Shown: positions 10,616 through 20,207 of the stretch, one piece after another
How positions within the stretch are numbered: position 1 is the first letter of the stretch
How the letters are laid out: each line of letters starts with the position of its first letter
Origin: Cylindrodendrum hubeiense
Lineage: Eukaryota > Ascomycota > Sordariomycetes > Hypocreales > Nectriaceae
Reading direction: 5' to 3'
Assembly (NCBI GenBank): GCA_014621425.1
Contig: JAANBB010000349.1
Span: 1 to 43,987 of the forward strand
Length of the DNA stretch: 43,987 nt
The notes under the pieces: generated by a model
What the model was told of the DNA's origin: nothing
The model's database searches: none
The model's input: only the letters and a program-made list of their open reading frames with translations
Program-made: the position numbers and the translations under genes

Positions 10616-11989
10616 ATGGACTTTATGACAGACCCTATAGGTTCCGGGCTGCCGGCGCTGGCCAAGTTCGCTTTCCAGTGTAGCATCGGGCTTCACAGCA
10701 CGGTCCAGAGTTACCAATTCCATCCCAAACGCGTGCGCGATCTCATCGAGGAGCTTGAAGCTTTGAGCGGGGTTCTGCGCGCGCTCACCAGCACAGTCGA
10801 TACCACCACTGATGTAGACCTCTCTGCACTCGAGCTTCCCTTGCGCCGATGCGGAATCGCTTGCAAGGAGTTTGAAGAAGAAATTAAGAAATGTTCGTCG
10901 CGGTCTGGCGGCAGTCGGACGAGCTTCCGGGACTGGGCCAAGTTAACGTACATGGACGACAACATCGATGGCTTCAAACAGTTGCTCGCTGGATACAAAT
11001 CCACAATTAATATCGCGCTCATGGATGCAAGCCTGTGAGTTTCTGTGCTCTTACAAGTACCAAAGTGACTCCAACTAACCCCAATATGAACCAGGCGCAG
11101 ATCTTCAGTCACAGCCGAAGAGCTCGAGCGCCATAGAACGCAAATCAATACTACCACTGATGATCTTGAGGCTCACCTTCAAAGTATCGACGAAAAGTTT
11201 GAGGCCATATTTGGACGCACCGTGACCCATTCCGACTCAGATGCAAAGGAACTACAGCGCATAAAAGAAGAGAGGTTGAGCACGCAGAAATGCCTTGAGA
11301 TCTGCGCCCAGTTGTCAGACCACATTGGCCAGATTCGAATCAGGCCTGCACAGTCCAGTAGTGCTCCAGGCCCTATCGATCCGGAGCCTTTGCCCGAAAG
11401 AGTCACGAATCAGGGTCTTGAAGATTGCAAGGACAGCCTTAAACTTACGTCTGCAAAGTTAGAAAGACATATGCACGATCTAATGGAGCGATTAATGACA
11501 AAATCGAAGTCGGCCATGTCATCTGAGAAAGATCTTGCGGACCTTGCAAGGCTGCGGGATGAGTGGGAAACCACCCGCCAGTGTCAAAATATCTGCTCCG
11601 AAGCAGAGACCCGTTTAAAGGAGAACATCAGCGTCATTGAGAACCACGCTACGGGCGATGAAGCTATCCAGTTCATGGTTTCGACCAACGATAAGACTAT
11701 ACATGGTAGAAACGAAGGCACCGGGGACAGAATAAGGCAGGTCGGGGGTCACTTCAATGATGATTCGCTCCAACAATTATCACGGGATCTCGCAGGCCTC
11801 AGTATCCCGAGATCCGGGAACAACGTTCCATCCTCGCGAGGCAATACGCCTCCTGTACGTGACGATGGCTTGCAGAAAGAGCCCACTCCAGAATTCAAGG
11901 ACCGTTTTGGACAAGGCTTCAAGCTCCCCCCTAAGTCTTCTCCGAACACAGCTAGAGATGATGGGGTGAGCAGTCAAAGCATGAGCTAG
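10616..11989 (+). CDS. Stand-alone HeLo-like / azaphilone-protein-L-type N-terminal domain protein
   Basis: Two exons (10616-11034, 11095-11989) give 437 aa. The first ~150 residues (MDFMTDPIGSGLPALAKFAF, HPKRVRDLIEELEALSGVL, LPLRRCGIACKEFEEEI, DNIDGFKQLLAGYKSTINIA) look like the helical N-terminal domain found on fungal STAND/NLR proteins and annotated as 'azaphilone pigments biosynthesis cluster protein L N-terminal'. The middle is helical and charged, probably coiled coil. The last ~110 residues are low-complexity and end with FKDRFGQGFKLPPKS. No NACHT/NB-ARC, ankyrin, WD or TPR repeats follow, so it is a HeLo-like domain without a receptor module. Such domains act in fungal cell-death or incompatibility signalling in characterised relatives; a role here is inference. 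Third positions look less G/C-biased than in HIBADH. A small intron near the 3' end cannot be excluded. Confidence 0.75.
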
Positions 11990-12375
11990 GCCTAGCTATA
12001 AGAGCATGCTTCTCTCCGGAACCCAAAGTTAGATCTCCATCATAGAATCATAGAATAATACGAAGCAGCAAAATATTCTTGCAGGTCGATTAAATATATA
12101 TAATTCTTGTCTGTTGTAAAGGCTGGCTTAGCGAACACCGTTCTTGGTCGAGCCAGGGCATCGAGCGCTGGGGCCTAGAGGAGGGTCCAGGCAGCATGTT
12201 CAAGTGCAGATAGATGCACTCGCTTACCATGGTACCATGGGCGTCGAAATCACTAACAAACGGGCTCTCCGTTTTAACTATTACATGGTTATTATTTCCT
12301 CCGCGCTCCATCAAACACACCTTGCTCTCGTCAACCATCTTTTCCAGCCTACACCGCCTCCTACCTTACATCGCC
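11990..12375. other. Intergenic region between HeLo-like gene and small interrupted gene
   Basis: This 386-bp stretch starts A/T-rich (12040-12110), consistent with a 3' end. It contains the 14-bp perfect palindrome CCATGGTACCATGG at 12227-12240 and then a pyrimidine-rich leader before the ATG at 12376. ATGs upstream of 12376 in the same frame exist, but the family-like N-terminus begins at 12376. Confidence 0.45.
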
Positions 12376-12909
12376 ATGAGTCGTACAGTCTCCATCCTGG
12401 TTTACAACTCCCGACTTTTTCCTGCTCATTGGGCACTTTGGATTCCAAGCCAAAGCGATTCTGCCGTGGGGAAGCGAGTGCATGCCACAGGCGACGCTAG
12501 GGCCGGGTTTGAAGTTGTTTTCGACCGCAACTACAACCTCGAACAAACCAGCCGACAGCACCAACTCGTTCCCCTCGCTCAAGTTCAAGACACGTGTATA
12601 AACGATACCAGCTGCACCAGTGGCCCGCTCTCATCAGAACTCAGCCCCTGTGACAAGATAGAAGAAGTTGCATTGGGCGTGCCTGCGCCTGGGCCAAGCC
12701 TTGTGGTCTCATCCAGCAATGTAAGTAGAAGCCTGCCTCGTATGGATCCAGCAAGAAACTCGAAATAACGCCGAAAATAGACCCCTCGTCGACGAGTCCC
12801 AATCAAGAATTGCCAAACTTGGCTTTAAGACTTGGTGGAGAGGTTGATAGAAGAGGGGATCATGGACGATCGAGCTCGTGCAATCGTTGACCAGGCGCCA
12901 AAGAACTAA
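12376..12909 (+). pseudogene. Small fungal protein of unknown function interrupted by an in-frame TAA
   Basis: Exon 1 (12376-12720) and exon 2 (12781-12909) join in phase 0. The protein begins MSRTVSILVYNSRLFPAHWA and contains GKRVHATGDARAGFEV and VALGVPAPGPSL, a pattern I associate with a widespread small fungal family of unknown function (from memory, not confirmed). In exon 2 the frame reads KNCQTWL, then TAA at 12826-12828, then DLVERLIEEGIMDDRARA and VDQAPKN before a second TAA at 12907. The 26 residues beyond the first stop are protein-like and keep frame, so the stop looks like a recent nonsense change. The truncated product would be 130 aa against about 157 for an intact one. Alternatives are read-through, a sequencing error, or a still-functional short protein. 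Confidence 0.65.
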
Positions 12910-13084
12910 GAACTTATGCGTAGGTACAACCCTCATAGCTGGACAGTCTTAAATCTCATGTTTAAAAAAAAACGGTAGATTAGTTTACATAAGACATCAA
13001 GAATGCTATGACGGTACGCCGTTAGACCTTCATGAGCTTTTTTAGGCAGTTGGCTCACAGGCAGTTTACCCCGCCCCAGCTTCG

Positions 13085-14089
13085 ATGGCTTCCTTCACCT
13101 ACACTCATATCTCATTATCATCAGCATCTGCAAATAGCAAGATGGACTCATCAAGTTCCGGTGAAATGACAGTTTTCTACCACTCTGGGTTCTTCAGGCA
13201 GCTCCCAAAACAGACAGGTCTGCCTCCAGCAGCCGAGATAAAGCGAATCGCCCACGAATCGGACCCCGTTCGTGCAGAGAGATCCAACAGGCCGCCACCG
13301 ATAACGATTCCGTCCCTCGGCCTGTTAGTCAAATACGGGGCGGAGGTCTCTGTTGCAGAGGCCCAATGTCTCATAATGGTCCGTGAGCGGTTGTCTCACA
13401 AAGTGCCCGTGCCTGAAGTGTACGGATGGTGTCACCACAAGGGACAGACATTTATTTACATGGAGCTAGTTCAAGGTATCACTTTGGAAAAAACGTGGGA
13501 CACACTAAGTGAGGAGAATCGAACCTCGGTTTGTAAAGAACTAGGAGGTATGGTTCGGGAATGGCGGGGTTTGGCAAGACAGGACGGTTCAGATACTCTA
13601 ATCAGTAAGTTCTCGTGGGTCTCATCAATGTCTTAATACTCATGTCGTCATTCAGGCCATGTTGGCAACCAACCTCTCTTGGACACCATCTTCACCGGCA
13701 GCTCTTCTCCGACAGCCGGCCCTTTTCAGAACGTGGCGCAACTGCACGACTGGTTCACTTCGACAATTGGACCCGAAGAGAATTGGGGTAGGAAGACACC
13801 CCATCCGTACCGCTCCTTTCTGCCGGATGATGTTCCTGTCGTATTCACACACGCCGACCTTCATCCATCTAATGTTATTGTTTCGACGGGGCCAAACCCG
13901 CGGGTTGTGTCGGTGATTGATTGGCAGCAGTCGGGGTGGTATCCTGCGTATTGGGAGTACTGCAAGGCGCGGTGGACTACAGACATCGGGGGCGAATGGG
14001 AGGACAAATACTTGCCCATGCTTATTGAACGATGGGAAGACGATGTGTATGACTACTGGGATTATTTTGTACTGTCGCGGGGAGTATGA
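13085..14089 (+). CDS. APH-family (aminoglycoside phosphotransferase-like) kinase domain protein
   Basis: Two exons (13085-13604, 13656-14089) give 317 aa. The N-lobe includes LLVKYGAEVSVAEAQCL (candidate ATP-binding lysine) and VPVPEVYGWCHHKGQTFIYME. The catalytic loop HADLHPSNVIV puts the likely catalytic Asp at 241 and Asn at 246, and VVSVIDWQQSGW supplies the metal-binding Asp at 262. WYPAYWEYCKARW is typical of fungal members of this family. In fungi these proteins are numerous and mostly of unknown substrate, so drug resistance should not be assumed. The first ATG at 13085 is used; MDSSSSGEM at 13142 is an alternative start. It is part of the accessory-looking plus-strand block. Confidence 0.85.
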
Positions 14090-15018
14090 GGCGGAAACAC
14101 TGGACAGGACAGTTCAAAACGCCCCTTAACGGCGTGTGCTAATAACACAATGACAAACATGGCAGACGTTCAGAGGCATCTAATCCGTAGAAAGTCTCCG
14201 AATCCCTGCTCCCACGCGGGCTAGTCTGTCTGTGGGCTGGGGTGGCGCCGAGACGTCGAATGAAGGTCCAACCATCGAAGGCCAGGGGTCGGCCGCCAGC
14301 CCATCCGCTACAGCGCGGCTCGCATTTGTTCCGGTCAGTCGATCGGCAACGTTTAGCGTATACATGGGCCAATAGGGATAAGCGAAGTACGAGATGCGAG
14401 GTGCGAGATGGTGTGCGGCCTTGGGCGGTTCAATGATGCCCGAATTCCTTGCAAGTCGGCGGAATTGTTGATGAAACGAAATCAAGTGCTTGGGCCGAAT
14501 AGCTGAAATGGCCATGGCAAACGTCTCGTCGTCGCATCAACGTTGCCGCAAGATGACGAGCAAAAGGATGTGTACTACGTGGAAAATTCGAGCCCGGCGC
14601 AGATCAGATCCACTGTAAATCCAACGGGAGCCCAGATACCCGTGAGACAGTGGCCCTGACGTGCCGGATCGGCGCACCCGGGCTTCATTCCCTCCGAGAG
14701 CTTCCCACCCGCGACGCAAAACCCCGAAGTCCGTTCACCACGGACAGGCGCTTATGCTGACGGCGCGGGGATCTAGCTCCTGCACGATGTAACATCCAAT
14801 ATATTTCTCTTCTCTTCCTCCTCTCCTTGTTTTGTTTGTTTCTTTCGTCCTGTATTACCAAGTAGCTTCTCTTTGGCACTCATTCGCCTTCATCGGTTAC
14901 CGCGACAAGTGAAGCTGGTCTTTGGTCGGAAACACGCACCTTCGGAGTTGGGCTCTCGAAAAAGCCGCCAACTCAATACACGGAACGGAAAAGGAATCCC
15001 CGTGTAAATCACATCGCA
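14090..15018. other. Intergenic region upstream of the RTA1-like gene
   Basis: These 929 bp hold no convincing gene. A T/C-rich tract at 14800-14860 is typical of a fungal core promoter or transcription start. Short overlapping ORFs on both strands have no recognisable domain. Confidence 0.5.
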
Positions 15019-16095
15019 ATGTCGCACTTCTACAGCATCCGCGCGCCGGTGAGTTTCGACGACTGCACCGACGTCACGGCCGACTGCCCCGTGGGAGCCA
15101 CCGTCCTCGGCTACGTTCCCAACCTGGGCTCCAGCATCTTCTTCGCCGTTGCGTTTGGGCTGTGTCTCTTCGGCTCCGTGGGCCTGGGCATCTGGAAGCG
15201 CACATGGACGTTTTGCGCCACCGTCTCGGTGGGCGTGTTGCTTGAGTGTCTCGGTATGGCTTCCCCTTGTTCCCCTTGTTTCCATCGTCGAGCTTGAAAC
15301 TAACCGCAATCCTGCAAAGGATACATCGGCCGTGCCCTGATGCACGACAACGTCTGGGACAAGAACGCCTTCCAGATCCAGATCTGCTGCATCATCATTG
15401 CGCCCACCTTCATCTGCGCCGCCATCTACCTCACCCTGAAACACGTCTCCCTCGCCCTCAACTCCGAGCTCTCGCGCATCGCACCGCGCTGGTACCCGCG
15501 ACTCTTCCTCCCCGCCGATCTGTCGTGCCTCATCGTCCAGGCCATCGGAGGTGGCGTCGCCGCCGCCGCGAGCAGAGAGGACCGGTCAGCCGCCGCCAAT
15601 GGAAACCGCACCATCATCGCCGGTGTGGCCCTGCAAGTTGTCGTCTTGCTTACATTCGGTGCCATGGCCACGGATTACTTTGTCCGTGTGAGACGGTATA
15701 CGCGCACATCAGATGCCGATCCTGCGGCTCTCCGCGTCTGGAACGATAGCAAGTTCCGTCAGTTCATCTTCGCCGTGAGCGGGGCGTATTTTTGCATCCT
15801 CACTCGTTGCATCTACCGGTTCGTCGTCCCCTCCTATCTCTTGTAGCTTTCACTAATTTTCTCATCCAGTATCGCCGAGATGGCTGGCGGCTGGGGCAAC
15901 CATATCATGCAGGACGAGCCAAGCTTCCTCGTCCTTGACAGTAGCCTGGTTCTTGTTACCTCTGTGTTGTTGACTGTCTTCCATCCCGGTCTCCTATTCC
16001 CGCAGATGAGTACCGGAGGAGGCAAAGCTGTTGTGACAGAGACGGAGAAGTCGGGAGAGTCATCCAATGAAGGTGTCAAGGTTGAAAATGTATGA
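15019..16095 (+). CDS. RTA1-like seven-transmembrane protein
   Basis: Three exons (15019-15253, 15320-15818, 15870-16095) give 319 aa. Hydrophobic segments recur through the protein, consistent with about seven membrane helices. RTA1-family hallmarks include ECLGYIGRALMHDN, QICCIIIAPTFICAAIYLTL, DLSCLIVQAIGGG, FRQFIFAVSGAYFCILTRCIYRIAEMAGGWGN and, in the last helix, VLTVFHPGLLFP. The family includes yeast Rta1 and Rsb1, linked to lipid or sphingoid-base translocation and tolerance of toxic compounds; the substrate here is unknown. The tail after the last helix is hydrophilic and acidic. The exon 2-3 junction restores CYRIAEM, a conserved motif, which supports the splice choice. Confidence 0.9.
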
Positions 16096-16338
16096 GACTT
16101 GGGGAAATGATGTTTGTACCAAGAATTTGCGATTTTGGGGTTTGTATAGATTATAGGAATATCCATGACCATGATAAGCCACGGTTGAACATATAAACGG
16201 TTTAGATTTTCTGAGCCACCCGATACCACTAGTTTGGTGAACTTCTATGCCTTCAACCAACACTGGTATCCTCTCATGATCTAGTTACCCCTGCGTTGTC
16301 ATGAGCTCCACCCTATATGAATATTCCGTCTATCACTT

Positions 16339-18788
16339 TCAGGACTTGACAAGTCTATCCGCCTCCCCATCATCGTCGCTGTCTGTTTCTTCCTCTTCCT
16401 CTTCTTCCTCCTCTTCATCCTCGTCATCTTCTTCTTCTTCCTCATCTGAACTCTCCTCCTCTGTCTCTTCATCCGTCTCTTCACTCTCCGCTTCCTCCTC
16501 AGCTAGCCAGTCATCCAAGGTCTTGCCCCCAACAGCCTCACCAGTTCCATTCGTCCTAGTCGGAACGGCAACAGACTTGGCAGCCTCGTCCAGCCTCTCG
16601 CTAGCTGGCAGGGAGCTCTTCTCAACGTCGTATCGAGACGATTGGCCTCCCTCCGGTTCGCGGAGTCGGGGGTTTGGTTGCTCCCCTTCCTGTACCCAGT
16701 CAGGCAGTGGCTCATATCCCTGTAGACCATGGATACCGCCGCCACCTGCGAGCACTAGAGTTGCAGATCCTAGGATGAAACCCTTCCGTGATTCGGATGG
16801 ACTAGGCGCTTGTGGTGCAGGCTTTTCAGCGAGGAGCATCAGAGTTGCCAGCTGAGGCACGGTGAGGAGAGAGCGATACATCCTCGCTCGATCTCGCAGA
16901 TCAAACGATACGTCGTATCTCACGAGCAGAAGAACATATTCCCATAACCGTACAATCGGATGAATATCCATCTCGATGGCTGGGTCCTCATCTGCGTCTC
17001 TCTCCTTCTCCGCCTCGCTCTTGCGGTTGATATGGTGGAGGTAGACTTTGGCCGCAAGAAGCAGTATCTGTTGCTTTGCCGCAGGTGACTCGTTTGTAAA
17101 TTCCTTGACGAGGATCCGCAACACATCTGGTGCGATGTTGTCTTCTCCATTCAGACCCGAAAACTCACCCACCAGCCAGATAATAGTAGCTCGAGCTTGA
17201 GGATCCGTCGCCGAGTCTAGGTTCTTCGCTAGCCGCACTACTGTTCCGGTGTGCCCTTGTGCATCCTGTTGTATCAGATGGCGAATCACCGTCAGTGACT
17301 CTGCCGCAAGGTTTCCATCCAAGCTGGTAATTTGACCCAGTAGGAGCTTCAAGCACCGAGGCGCTGTTGCGGCGTCGGACTGCGCGCAACGACCAATCGC
17401 ACGAACTGCCTCGCGCACCAACGCCTTGTTGGTCCCTTGTGAGAAGTGCTCCAGCTCCTTCAGGATCAGGCTCTTAATGTGAATGGGGCTGTGGGGGAAT
17501 ATGATTGTCAAGACTTCCAACTTGAGTTCCCACACCTGCTCGGGATCGGTAGCTCGGACGAGGAAGTGGCTGGCATACTTGACAAAGTCGGCTGGCCGAG
17601 AAAGACAAACTGACACAATATTAAATAGGGCCGTCTGTTGAATATCCTCTGCTCCTCTGAGAAGGGCAATCAGTGGGCCGATAGCAAGTTTGACGTATTC
17701 GGGGGTTCCAATATCAGTGTAGCACCTTGTGACAGCTACTACAACACCAGCATTTCGGCTCTGCAAGAGAGGTTTGATGCCATTCAAGAACAACGTTAGG
17801 TCAGGATCCAGCGACGTCGTTCCAGACCCCCTGCCAGCGTTTGGAGAATCCCCGTAAAAATCGTCTACGCGGTTGTTTTGAGACTGCTTGATAGGCTCCT
17901 CGGAACTCTGGTTTCTTCGGGGGAAGCATTTTCGCGCATAATATGTCATCATTCGCAGCGTGGCCAACTGGCTCCACTCGTCCATATCCACAACCTGCTT
18001 GATCAAGGCCCGGTAGTGTTTGTGGATGAGATCTATCCTGTCGGGGCAGATCTCCAGCATGGCGGACACCGCTGCACCGGCCACATAGTACAGCTTATCG
18101 CCCAGAAGCGTTGCGAGGTACTCGATCAGCTGTGGCGCCTGGGTCGGGTCGAGTCGGTGGCACTTGGGGATCGCAAGGGCTGCAGCCTTGCGCACGTAGG
18201 GGCTCATGTCGGCGACGCCTTTCTTGATGGCCAGCGACACAATCTGGCTGATGACGGGCACCCGGATGCCGGACATGGTCTTCAAGGCCAGGGCTCTGAC
18301 TTGGGGGTTCTGGTCGGACAGGGACTTCTGGATGGTATTGATGGAGAGGAGGGCGAGGTCGGGCTCCTGCTCAGCATGGTGGATGAGGTAGATGTAGACG
18401 AGCTTCTTGATCTCGAGGTTCGGTGAGGCGACATTCTTGACAACGTTGGAGAAGAACGGTAGGGTCTTGTGGTTTCGATACATCATCTACAGGACTCGTC
18501 ATCAGCAGGGGGTCGTACTCCAACGGCAACAGTCCACGCACAGCCATGACGCGCCGCAGGCCCTCAAGCACATCGCGATCGTTTCTGCTATCCAGCAGCT
18601 TCCTCATCTGGTTGCGGTCCAACGGCCGGGAGCTCGTCCGCGCAGCGGCGCCACGGGTTGCTTGGGCAGCATCGAGAGTGAGCTCTCTGGCTAGCGGCAT
18701 CGGTCAGTTTTCGGCGGGGGGACGACGAGGAACAGAGCGCGGACGTACCAGTCTCCATGAGACTCGAGATCTTCGCTATCGACTCCAT
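16339..18788 (-). CDS. apl6: AP-3 adaptor complex subunit beta
   Basis: Three exons on the minus strand (18788-18749, 18690-18542, 18486-16339) give 778 aa. The adaptin N-terminal solenoid runs from about residue 35 (RKLLDSRNDRDVLEGLRRVMAMMYR) through KNVASPNLEIKKLVYIYLIHHAE, SLSDQNPQVRALALKTMSGI, DMSPYVRKAAALAIPKC and DKLYYVAGAAVSAMLEICP, to around 600. The C-terminus is Ser/Glu/Asp-rich, with an almost pure acidic run encoded by a CTT/TCC microsatellite at 16385-16500. AP-3 sorts cargo from Golgi or endosomes to the vacuole. Intron 2 was placed so that RRVMA joins MMYRNHKTLPFF, as in the family. The gene is divergent from the 224-aa gene over 440 bp. Confidence 0.93.
16385..16500 (-). repeat. 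Acidic-tract microsatellite inside apl6
   Basis: On the plus strand this is a CTT/TCC/TCA-rich imperfect trinucleotide repeat. Read on the minus strand it encodes the Glu/Asp/Ser-rich tail of the AP-3 beta subunit. Acidic C-terminal or hinge tracts occur in AP-3 beta proteins generally. The pure-E stretch may vary in length between isolates. Confidence 0.7.
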
Positions 18789-19228
18789 GGCAGCGGTTAG
18801 GCAAGCGCAGCTGCAGCTTCAGGGGGGCGAAGCTGGCGAGAAGCTTGATGCGCGGTGGAACCGTGGAGTTGGAGGGCGTGGGTTTGGTCGGTGGTTGGAA
18901 TGACGTTGTGCGATGGGACCAGCGCCAGTGGCAGTGGTGGCAGTGGTGGCAGTGGGGGGCGTCACAATTGGTGGGGGGCCTTTACGCGCTCAACGGCGTG
19001 GCTGCGAACCTTACACTCTTCCGTTTTCTATATAACCTCGTCGCTGTCAGGAGGTAAATGGGTGATAATCCCCTCAGCGCAATTGACCACAAGACCCATT
19101 GACAGATTGCGAGTGTATCGGGAGCTCAGTGTCTCACCGTGTTAGGGAGCTCGCGCGGCTGGCTGCCAAATCCACCAACACTCGTTCACTGCTCCCAACT
19201 TACCCTAGACGACGTCGCGCAATCAGCA
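18789..19228. promoter_or_regulatory. Bidirectional promoter between apl6 and the 224-aa gene
   Basis: These 440 bp separate two divergent start codons. They include an imperfect GTGGCA repeat at about 18925-18957. No other gene is visible, so the interval probably serves both genes. Confidence 0.5.
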
Positions 19229-19903
19229 ATGACATCTCAACCCGTCGTCCTCTCACCAGCAACACCCTCCGAACTCCTCTCATACGTCATATCTTACCAT
19301 AGGTACCCTACAACTCTTATCATCGGTTTTCCTAAGCATGAGTTCCTCTCTGCCGTTGTTGAGGATGTCGTTCAACAACTCTCCCTGAAAGACGATGAAC
19401 CTAGAGATGGTGACGACGAGGACAAACCACCACATCCCTTCCTGAGGGCTCCTTTATACCAAATCGCGGTATCTCGACACATACGTATCGTCTTTACCCC
19501 AACGGTCACTCACCTCCGCGCCTACCTCTCCGTCTTCTCCGCAGCAGAATCTCCCATCCCCGCGCCCCCGAACCACGTCCCAGACACTAAACCGCCCATC
19601 CTGCTGGTCTACGGGCTCATGGCCCTTCACCGCGATGCTAGTGAGTGGTCCGCGCAAGGAATTGGAAACTCAACCGCCGTGTTGGTTGATTGCGCCGCAC
19701 GCAATAAGTTCCGGCCCGTTATTGTCGAGCCGAGGGGCGTGGGCGGACATGACGAACTTGATCATCTAGGCAGAGAGATGATTCCGCTTCTGAACGGCAC
19801 AGCACGGAAGGACGACGGAACCTGGAGTGGACGGAGCGTCAACATCCGGCAAGTTTTGAGCCGCTGGTTCGAGTTTGAGTCTCGGGAGTGGGAAAGCAGA
19901 TAA
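19229..19903 (+). CDS. Conserved-looking fungal protein of unknown function, 224 aa
   Basis: A single open frame starts at the ATG at 19229; the frame continues upstream, but without an ATG. The protein has alternating hydrophobic beta-strand-like and helical segments: TTLIIGFPKHEFLSAVVEDV, QIAVSRHIRIVFTPTVTHLRA, KPPILLVYGLMALHR and RPVIVEPRGVGG, ending NIRQVLSRWFEFESREWESR. The layout is reminiscent of a RecA-like alpha/beta fold without a visible Walker A motif, as in recombination-mediator paralogues, but that is only a suggestion. I do not recognise the family. Its composition and compact fold-like pattern make a real gene likely. It is divergent from apl6 and convergent with nuf2. Confidence 0.72.
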   Translation: MTSQPVVLSPATPSELLSYVISYHRYPTTLIIGFPKHEFLSAVVEDVVQQLSLKDDEPRDGDDEDKPPHPFLRAPLYQIAVSRHIRIVFTPTVTHLRAYLSVFSAAESPIPAPPNHVPDTKPPILLVYGLMALHRDASEWSAQGIGNSTAVLVDCAARNKFRPVIVEPRGVGGHDELDHLGREMIPLLNGTARKDDGTWSGRSVNIRQVLSRWFEFESREWESR

Positions 19904-20207
19904 GGAGACCGTCTTGTTCATTGCCGAAACGATACATCCCTCAACAGGGTAGCTACACGTACTCAACAACTAGTGTTTCAAGAAAATTTATACTCGAAAC
20001 CCGGAAAGACTCAAGTCCATCATCATAGCATCATCATTATTATCGTTCTATGCAGAAACCCCCCATAACCTAAAGATTCCACAAAGCTCATGACAGCTAT
20101 CCTCAACGCCTGACCCACGTGGTATCTCCGTTCCAAATGATTCCAGTCCATCCAAAACGCAAAACAAGCAAAAAGAAAAGGCCCCTCTTCATAAAACCGA
20201 GTCATGT
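19904..20207. other. Convergent intergenic region, 3' UTRs
   Basis: These 304 bp lie between the stop of the 224-aa gene (+) and the stop of nuf2 (-). The middle is A/T-rich (TCATCATCATTATTATCG near 20030), as expected of facing 3' UTRs. No gene is seen. Confidence 0.55.

Noticed and set aside
13085..14089. Antibiotic-resistance gene (aminoglycoside phosphotransferase)
   Set aside because: The APH fold is right, but fungi carry many such kinase-like paralogues of unknown substrate, and this one has a fungal intron and fungal-type motifs.
18925..18957. GTGGCA repeat in the apl6 promoter as a regulatory array
   Set aside because: Short imperfect microsatellite; nothing in the sequence shows a function.
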